A DNA stretch of 64,000 nucleotides, taken from assembly GCF_022179805.1 (NCBI RefSeq), contig NZ_BPUO01000003.1, positions 1-64,000 of the forward strand. The letters run 5' to 3'. Under the pieces are notes generated by a model. It was not told the DNA's origin. It searched no databases and was given only the letters and a program-made list of their open reading frames with translations. Both the position numbers and the translations under genes were made by a program. Below, one piece after another: positions 59,235 to 64,000 of the stretch. The DNA comes from Cupriavidus pauculus (GTDB lineage Bacteria; Pseudomonadota; Gammaproteobacteria; Burkholderiales; Burkholderiaceae). Numbering within the stretch: position 1 is the stretch's first letter; each line of letters starts with the position of its first letter.

Positions 59235-60512
59235 TCAGACCGCCGTCGCGCGTGACGGCTCGTCTTGCCCGGCCGGTTGTGCATTGGCCTGTACCGGATA
59301 CGGATACTGTCGCGGCAGCCGCAGCAGCATCAGCGCCGCGCAAGCCAGCACCGCGACAAAGCCGATGAGCGCCGGGCGGTAGGAGCCCGCCAGGTCATAG
59401 GTGGCCCCCATCACGAACGGGCCCAGCCCGGTGCCGACCGTGAATGCCGCGAACAGGTAGCCGTAGATCTGGCCGAATGCGCGCAGGCCGAAGTAGCGGC
59501 TTTGCAGATAGGCGATCAGGTCCACTTCGGCACCCATGCCGATGCCCACCAGCACCGCGCCCACTGTGGTAAGCGCCACGTCGCTGCTGCCGAGCAGCGT
59601 CAACACGCCCAGCGCCGGCAGCAGCACGAAGGCGATGGCGACATGCGGACCAAAGAAGTGGTCCAGCAGATAGCCGCACAGCAGGCGGCCTACGATCAGC
59701 GACGCGCCGATGCCGGAGAACACCGTCACCGCCTGGCTGGACGGAATGCCCCGGTCGGTCAGCAACGGCACCAGATGCACGATGGTCCCGTTGGCGACGA
59801 TCGGGATGCACAGGAACACCACCGCCAGCACCCAGAAATCCTTGTGGCAAATCGCCTCGCTGGCCACCAGGCCCGGCAGTTGCCGCGCACGCGCCGCCAC
59901 GCTGCCGGCGTCGGCCGACACGTCGCGTACCAGCAGGGCCACCGCAGGAAACGCGATGCAGAACACGGTGACACCCACCGCCACGAAGGCGCCGCGCCAG
60001 CCAAAGTGGTCGAGATAGGCCTGCGTCAACCGTGGCACCAGCGCCGCGCCAAGTCCGACGCCAGTCATCGCAATGCCCATGGCCAGACCGCGCTGGCGAT
60101 CGAATGCGGCGGCAATCGCCTTGGCATAGGGCAGCGGCGCCTGGCCGGCACTGAACAGCCCCATGACCGAGAACATCGCCAGGAAAGCGAACGGCACGGC
60201 CGGCGCCAGCGACATGGCGGCAATGGCCAGCGAGAACAGCGTGATGGCGGTGAGCGTCACGCGCTTGATGCCCCGGGCATCGATCAGCTTGCCGGCGAAC
60301 GGCGTGGCGATGGCCGCGAAGATCGAGCCCATCATCACGGCCGCCGACAGCACGCTGCGGTTCCAGCCGAACTCGGCCATGATCGGCTTCATGAGCACCG
60401 ATGCCGAGAACTGCAGCACGGTCACGTTGCCAACGATCAGCCCGAGTACCGAGCCGATGACGATCCACCAGTGACCGCGAAACAGTTGAGTGGGACGGTT
60501 GGGGGCATGCAC
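59235..60512 (-). CDS. MFS transporter (monocarboxylate/aromatic acid type)
   Basis: 425 residues with 12 transmembrane helices. It starts FRGHWWIVIGSVLGLIVGNVTVLQFSASVLMKPIMAEFGWNRSVLSAAV, a pattern seen in MCT/OFA-like MFS permeases. The loop-2/3 motif is GKLIDARGIKR, and a second-half counterpart is IVGRLLCGYLLDHFF. It lies in the middle of the ring-cleavage operon and most likely imports the aromatic acid. Confidence 0.9.
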   Translation of the reverse strand: MHAPNRPTQLFRGHWWIVIGSVLGLIVGNVTVLQFSASVLMKPIMAEFGWNRSVLSAAVMMGSIFAAIATPFAGKLIDARGIKRVTLTAITLFSLAIAAMSLAPAVPFAFLAMFSVMGLFSAGQAPLPYAKAIAAAFDRQRGLAMGIAMTGVGLGAALVPRLTQAYLDHFGWRGAFVAVGVTVFCIAFPAVALLVRDVSADAGSVAARARQLPGLVASEAICHKDFWVLAVVFLCIPIVANGTIVHLVPLLTDRGIPSSQAVTVFSGIGASLIVGRLLCGYLLDHFFGPHVAIAFVLLPALGVLTLLGSSDVALTTVGAVLVGIGMGAEVDLIAYLQSRYFGLRAFGQIYGYLFAAFTVGTGLGPFVMGATYDLAGSYRPALIGFVAVLACAALMLLRLPRQYPYPVQANAQPAGQDEPSRATAV

Positions 60513-60557
60513 GATTGTCTCCAGATTGTTATGTCTTATGGTTGTAGCCGGCCGGTA

Positions 60558-61073
60558 CTAGGGGTGCAGCGCCGGCGCGCGTTCCATGAACTTGCCCGCA
60601 TGAAACAGCAGCGGCGACTCCGCGCCATAGCCGAACCGTTCCACCTGCCCCAGCATCATCACGTGGTCGCCAAACGGCACGACAGTGGTGATGCGGCACT
60701 CGAAGCAGGCCAGCGCGCCTTCCAGCAAGGGCACATCGCCCAGGCCGGGGCGCACGCCGTCGCCGACGATGGCGAACTTGTCTGGCGAGGGCCTGGCGAA
60801 ATGCGCCGCAAGGTGCTGCTGCTCCGCCGTCAGCACATGCACGGCAAAGTATTCCGACTCCGAGAACGCGCGCAGGCTGGGTGCGCGGTCGCTCAGGTAC
60901 CAGGCCACCAATGGCGGATCCAGCGACACGGAGCAGAAGGAGTTGATGGTCAGCGCCGCGCGTTGGCCGTCGGGGGTGCAGGTAGTAACAATGCAGACGC
61001 CCGTGGCAAACCGTCCCAGCGCATTGCGCAGGTCCCGGCTGTCGATAGGCGAGGTCATGACGTCGGCGCTCAT
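60558..61073 (-). CDS. Flavin reductase (FMN-binding split barrel), monooxygenase partner
   Basis: 171 residues from the ATG at 61073, overlapping the dioxygenase stop (ATGA). Flavin-reductase-domain signs are LRNALGRFATGVCIVTT, AALTINSFCSVSLDPPLVAWYLSDRAPS, YFAVHVLTAEQQHLAAHFA and GDHVMMLGQVERF. HpaC/HsaB-type enzymes supply reduced FMN/FAD to two-component monooxygenases. Its partner is the monooxygenase at 61995. Confidence 0.92.
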   Translation of the reverse strand: MSADVMTSPIDSRDLRNALGRFATGVCIVTTCTPDGQRAALTINSFCSVSLDPPLVAWYLSDRAPSLRAFSESEYFAVHVLTAEQQHLAAHFARPSPDKFAIVGDGVRPGLGDVPLLEGALACFECRITTVVPFGDHVMMLGQVERFGYGAESPLLFHAGKFMERAPALHP

Positions 61074-61984
61074 GAGCGGATCTCCTCGGTAGCGGGCACG
61101 GCATTGGCGCCTGCGCCGGTAAAGCAGCGCGGGTCGCGGGTCGAGCCCCAGTAATCCAGTGACAACGGCGAAGGTTCGATGCGGCGCGGCGCGCGCGGGA
61201 AGGTCTCCGGAAACGCCTCCATGCCAAAGCTGTATTCCATCGTCAGGCCGTCCGGATCCAGGAAGTACAGGAAGACGCTGTCGGACGCCGGATGCCGGCC
61301 CGGCCCGAATACCACGTCGGAACCGGCCGCCTTCAGCCGCGTCAACGCCCGGCCAATATCGTCGATCTCGGTGACCATGTAGTTGACGTGGTGCAGGCAA
61401 TGGCGGTCGAACTTCGCGATGCCGATGCCGTGGTGGTAGGGATTCGGCCAGCAGCGCATGAACGTGATGAAGTCGCCTACCGAATCCGATTCACGGAAGT
61501 TCAGCACGTCGCGCCAGAACGCGACGGCGCGCGCGGCATCGGGCGTGTTGAACACCACGTGGCCCAGACGCTGGATGCGGGTCACCGTTGGCGCGAACGG
61601 CCGCGCCGAGTCCGGCGCCGGCACGTAGAACTCCAGCATGGCACCCACCAGCGGCTCGAACACGCGGATCGCGCGCGCCTGCGCCCTAGCCGCGCAAATG
61701 GCGGCTGGCACCTCTTCCACGGGCAGGCCGGCGGCCGCCAGGCGATCCAGCAGCGGCGCGAACTGGGCGGCGTCTTCCAGCATGAAGCCCGCGCAGCGCA
61801 GCCCTGCTTGCTCGCCGGGAAACAGCACAAGGCTGTGGTGATCGTGGTCGCAGCGCAGCCGGATCTCGCCTTCGCTGCCGGTATCCACGTACTGCAAACC
61901 CACCACGTCCTCGTAGAAGCGGCGCGAGCGCTGCAGATCGGTCACATTGAGTTCGATGCGGCCCAGTTTCTGGTGTCGGATCAT
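61070..61984 (-). CDS. Extradiol ring-cleavage dioxygenase (type I, two VOC domains)
   Basis: 304 residues from the ATG at 61984. Two domains begin KLGRIELNVTDLQRSRRFYEDVVGL and RLGHVVFNTPDAARAVAFWRDVLNF. The Fe(II) triad is complete in the second domain: His in LGHVVFN, His in HCLHHVNYMV and Glu in LTMEYSFG. It opens a catechol next to the two hydroxyls. It follows the ring hydroxylase by ten bases and overlaps the flavin reductase, so the three form the core of a hydroxylation-meta-cleavage pathway. Confidence 0.9.
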   Translation of the reverse strand: MIRHQKLGRIELNVTDLQRSRRFYEDVVGLQYVDTGSEGEIRLRCDHDHHSLVLFPGEQAGLRCAGFMLEDAAQFAPLLDRLAAAGLPVEEVPAAICAARAQARAIRVFEPLVGAMLEFYVPAPDSARPFAPTVTRIQRLGHVVFNTPDAARAVAFWRDVLNFRESDSVGDFITFMRCWPNPYHHGIGIAKFDRHCLHHVNYMVTEIDDIGRALTRLKAAGSDVVFGPGRHPASDSVFLYFLDPDGLTMEYSFGMEAFPETFPRAPRRIEPSPLSLDYWGSTRDPRCFTGAGANAVPATEEIRS

Positions 61985-61994
61985 CGCGTGCCCC

Positions 61995-63251
61995 TCAATA
62001 CTGCCCGCGCGGTTGCAAGCCGAGCCGCATCTGTCCGTACATGCTGGACACGGCGTGCCAGTTGACGCTGATGTGGTGGGCCACCGCGTTGATGTCGCGC
62101 CATGCACGCTGCACGCCGTTGTCCAACTGGATGCCGGTGCCGCCCACCACGTCATACAGTTCGTTGATGGCCTCCACGCAGAGCTGCACGGCATAGGCGT
62201 GACCGCGCCGCAGCGTGATGCGCTGCGCGGCGCTCAGCTTGGTGCCGGCGGCCACCAGGTCCGTGGCCAGTTGCAGGTCACGCTGCAGGATCAGTTGGGC
62301 GGCGTCCACGGCGGCTTCTCCGCGCGCCACCGCCGACTGCACGTGGCCAAACTGCGCGATCGATTGCCCGCCGCCCGCGAACGCGCCGCGTGTGGCACGC
62401 GCCGCCACACCGTCGACAAATTCGTCCAGCGCGCCGCGCAATGCGGACACAGCGGGGTTGGCCAGCAGCGGCGGGAATCCGCTCAGGAACGGCAGCCGGT
62501 AGATCAGCGACGCATGCAGTTCGGCACCGGGCCCGGCCTGCTCCAGCACATCAGCGAAAGCCACCGTGCGATGCTCCGGCACGAAAACCGGCTCGGTGAT
62601 GGCGATGTCCTTGCTGCCGGTACCTGCCAGGCCAACCGTGTGCCAGGTATCGACGATCTCGTACTCGCCCTTGGGCACCAGCAGGAACACCGGACGCGGA
62701 GGCTGGCCCTCTTCCTGCTGGACCATCGCGCCAAGCGACATCCATTGGGCGTTGTCGCAGTTGCTGCCGAAGCTCCAGCGGCCTTGCAGGCGGAAACCGC
62801 CGGCCACCGGCTCGGCCTTGCCGGTCGGGGCGATGCACGAGGCGATCAGCGCGTCGGGCGATGCACCCCACACATCCTGCTGGGCCTCGCCCGGGAACAT
62901 GCCCAGCACCCATGACGCCGCCGCGCTCAGGCCATAGCACCAGCCGGTGGAAGTGCATCCGCGCCCGAGTTCGAACGCCAGGCGGCGCAGCACTTCGAGC
63001 CCGAGTTCGTGTCCGCCGAAGCGCTTGGGCTGGACCACGCGGTACAGGCCGGCGGCGGTCAGCTGTTCCGTGATGTCCGTCGAGACGCGGCGGTCCAGCT
63101 CCGTCTGGCGGGCGCGTTGCGCAATGATCGGGCGAAGCCGCGCGGCGGCCTCCATCAGCTTGGTCTGCACGGCGGTGTCGGCAATCGTTGCCGGCGCCGA
63201 TGCCGGGTTCAGTGCAGTGGGGCGATCCAGTACAGCTTGGGTTGTGGACAT
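61995..63251 (-). CDS. Two-component flavin-dependent aromatic monooxygenase (HsaA/HpaH-like, acyl-CoA-dehydrogenase fold)
   Basis: 418 residues with an ACAD-like fold but no ACAD catalytic motifs. Group D monooxygenase features are AAGLYRVVQPKRFGGHELG, STGWCYGLSAAASWVLGMFP, GGFRLQGRWSFGSNCDNAQW, WHTVGLAGTGSKDI and the C-terminal VVGGTGIQLDNGVQRAWRDINAVAHHISVNW. It uses reduced flavin from the reductase encoded two genes later to hydroxylate a phenol ortho to its OH. First gene of the operon; two palindromes lie just upstream. Confidence 0.9.
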   Translation of the reverse strand: MSTTQAVLDRPTALNPASAPATIADTAVQTKLMEAAARLRPIIAQRARQTELDRRVSTDITEQLTAAGLYRVVQPKRFGGHELGLEVLRRLAFELGRGCTSTGWCYGLSAAASWVLGMFPGEAQQDVWGASPDALIASCIAPTGKAEPVAGGFRLQGRWSFGSNCDNAQWMSLGAMVQQEEGQPPRPVFLLVPKGEYEIVDTWHTVGLAGTGSKDIAITEPVFVPEHRTVAFADVLEQAGPGAELHASLIYRLPFLSGFPPLLANPAVSALRGALDEFVDGVAARATRGAFAGGGQSIAQFGHVQSAVARGEAAVDAAQLILQRDLQLATDLVAAGTKLSAAQRITLRRGHAYAVQLCVEAINELYDVVGGTGIQLDNGVQRAWRDINAVAHHISVNWHAVSSMYGQMRLGLQPRGQY

Positions 63252-63270
63252 CGAACGACTCTCCTAAATT

Positions 63271-63284
63271 GTTGCAAAAGCAAC
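63271..63284. promoter_or_regulatory. Palindromic operator A of the ring-cleavage operon
   Basis: GTTGC-AAAA-GCAAC, a perfect 5-4-5 palindrome 19 bases upstream of the monooxygenase start at 63251. The same motif, inverted, occurs 44 bases away. Confidence 0.75.
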
Positions 63285-63314
63285 CTATCCGTGCTCGAAT
63301 TAAAGCGCATGACA

Positions 63315-63328
63315 GTTGCTTTTGCAAC
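63315..63328. promoter_or_regulatory. Palindromic operator B of the divergent amidohydrolase
   Basis: GTTGC-TTTT-GCAAC, the exact reverse complement of operator A, 36 bases upstream of the amidohydrolase start at 63365. Two such sites 44 bases apart in a divergent promoter suggest one repressor controlling both directions. Confidence 0.75.
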
Positions 63329-63364
63329 CGTTTAGCGCGCACTTCCCTATCAGGAGATACCCGA

Positions 63365-64000
63365 ATGAACGCCCCCACCCTACCCGCCCGTTGCGGCTGC
63401 ATCGACGTCCACACCCATGTGATACCGGCCGAATTTCCCCGGTATCTCGGCAATCGGGCCAACGTGCCGTGGCCGTCGATGCGCGACGCGCAGCCCTGCC
63501 ATCGGCACGTTGTCATTTCGGGGCAGGTCTACCGCACGGTGCCGCACCACGCATGGGACACCGACGCCCGGCTAGCCGACATGGACGCTACCAACGTGAG
63601 CCACCAGGTGCTCTCGCCGATGCCGGAGCTGCTGTCGTACTGGATGGATGCGGAAGATGCCGGCGTGCTGTCGCGCTACCTGAACGAAACGCTCGCCGGC
63701 ATGGTGGCGCGCGCACCGGCCCGCTTCAGCGCACTGGGCGCGGCACCGCTACAGGATGTGGACCGTGCCATCGCCGAACTCGACCATGCGGTGCACACGC
63801 TGGGGCTGGCAGGGATTGAAGTGGGCAGCAATGTGATGGGCGTGCCGATTGGCGACCCGCGCTTCTGGCCGTTCTTCGAGGCGGCGCAAGCGTGCAATGC
63901 GGCGATCTTCGTGCATCCGCTGCGCCCGGCCGGCATGGAGCGGCTGGTCGGTCCAGCGGCACTGGAGCAGATCGTCGCCTTCCCGGGCGAGATTGGCCTG
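63365..64000 (+). CDS. Amidohydrolase-family protein (ACMSD-like), truncated by window end
   Basis: 212 codons are present from the ATG at 63365 (TCAGGAGATACCCGA upstream), with no stop before the window edge. It starts MNAPTLPARCGCIDVHTHVIPAEFPRYLG, whose DVHTH is the metal-binding start of the amidohydrolase-2 family. AARFSALGAAPLQDVDRAI-like and GIEVGSNVMGVPIGDPRFWPFFEAA follow, then FVHPLRPAGM with a further metal His. Such enzymes (aminocarboxymuconate-semialdehyde decarboxylase, hydroxybenzoate decarboxylases) remove CO2 non-oxidatively. It is cytoplasmic, unlike the signal-bearing homologue at 57018. Confidence 0.87.
   Translation, partial: MNAPTLPARCGCIDVHTHVIPAEFPRYLGNRANVPWPSMRDAQPCHRHVVISGQVYRTVPHHAWDTDARLADMDATNVSHQVLSPMPELLSYWMDAEDAGVLSRYLNETLAGMVARAPARFSALGAAPLQDVDRAIAELDHAVHTLGLAGIEVGSNVMGVPIGDPRFWPFFEAAQACNAAIFVHPLRPAGMERLVGPAALEQIVAFPGEIGL

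Noticed and set aside
1-64000. CRISPR array, tRNA, rRNA, prophage or conjugation genes
   Set aside because: No regularly spaced repeats, clover-leaf sequences, integrase or transfer genes were seen anywhere in the window.

Overview
The window looks like an accessory, catabolism-rich stretch of a Burkholderiales chromosome or megaplasmid, most likely Cupriavidus or a close relative. This is inferred from high GC, five Bug/TctC-type periplasmic binding proteins, three porins of the beta-proteobacterial 'SVTLYG' type (one a relic), and a high density of LysR, IclR, AraC, TetR and MarR regulators each beside a small degradation operon. There are no rRNA or tRNA genes, no CRISPR array and no core housekeeping block.

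Layout. 1-2166: the end of an IS481-family element, then a chimeric porin/MaoC relic and a decaying MaoC-SDR module. 2181-6478: a TonB-dependent receptor behind a clear cobalamin riboswitch, and a cyclic-nucleotide-domain/thioredoxin-reductase-like flavoprotein. 6616-10681: LysR with a divergent Bug, CoA-transferase and crotonase operon. 10706-16326: IclR with a divergent five-gene operon (Bug, RraA-type aldolase/lyase, D-2-hydroxyacid dehydrogenase, Bug, SMP-30 lactonase); two matching palindromes lie in the shared promoter. 16343-20525: acyl-CoA dehydrogenase, ADP-forming acyl-CoA synthetase and alpha/beta hydrolase operon. 20646-26478: two LysR genes, a PrpD-like protein, a Bug and a tartrate-dehydratase-like enolase-superfamily enzyme. 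26747-30566: metallo-hydrolase, hemerythrin, an alkylsulfatase relic and a DUF2252 protein. 30589-37885: acyl-CoA dehydrogenase, LysR, acyl-CoA ligase, then a serine hydrolase-Bug-porin operon. 38038-40190: CynX-like transporter and AraC regulator.

40330-47371 holds three proteins I do not recognise (two of them apparently related to each other), an iron-type TonB receptor with a Fur-like box, an FMN reductase, and a DUF2092 lipoprotein with a Gly-rich exported partner. 47832-52374 is a tightly coupled operon (VOC protein, FAD aromatic hydroxylase, DUF485, acetate-type Na+ symporter, TetR) with a palindrome before the first gene and a degenerate copy before tetR. 52401-55160 is IclR / MHS transporter / divergent type II dehydroquinase. 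55230-64000 is a MarR regulator facing a seven-gene ring-hydroxylation and extradiol-cleavage operon, with a divergent amidohydrolase that runs off the window end. Two identical palindromes sit in that divergent promoter.

The recurring theme is self-contained uptake-plus-catabolism cassettes with their own regulator: porin, Bug or permease, an activating or oxidising enzyme, and a ring-cleavage or C-C bond enzyme. The most checkable new points are the operator palindromes, the B12 riboswitch on a siderophore-type receptor, the altered active sites (MaoC, two acyl-CoA dehydrogenases, AroQ-like), and the pair of related unknown proteins.
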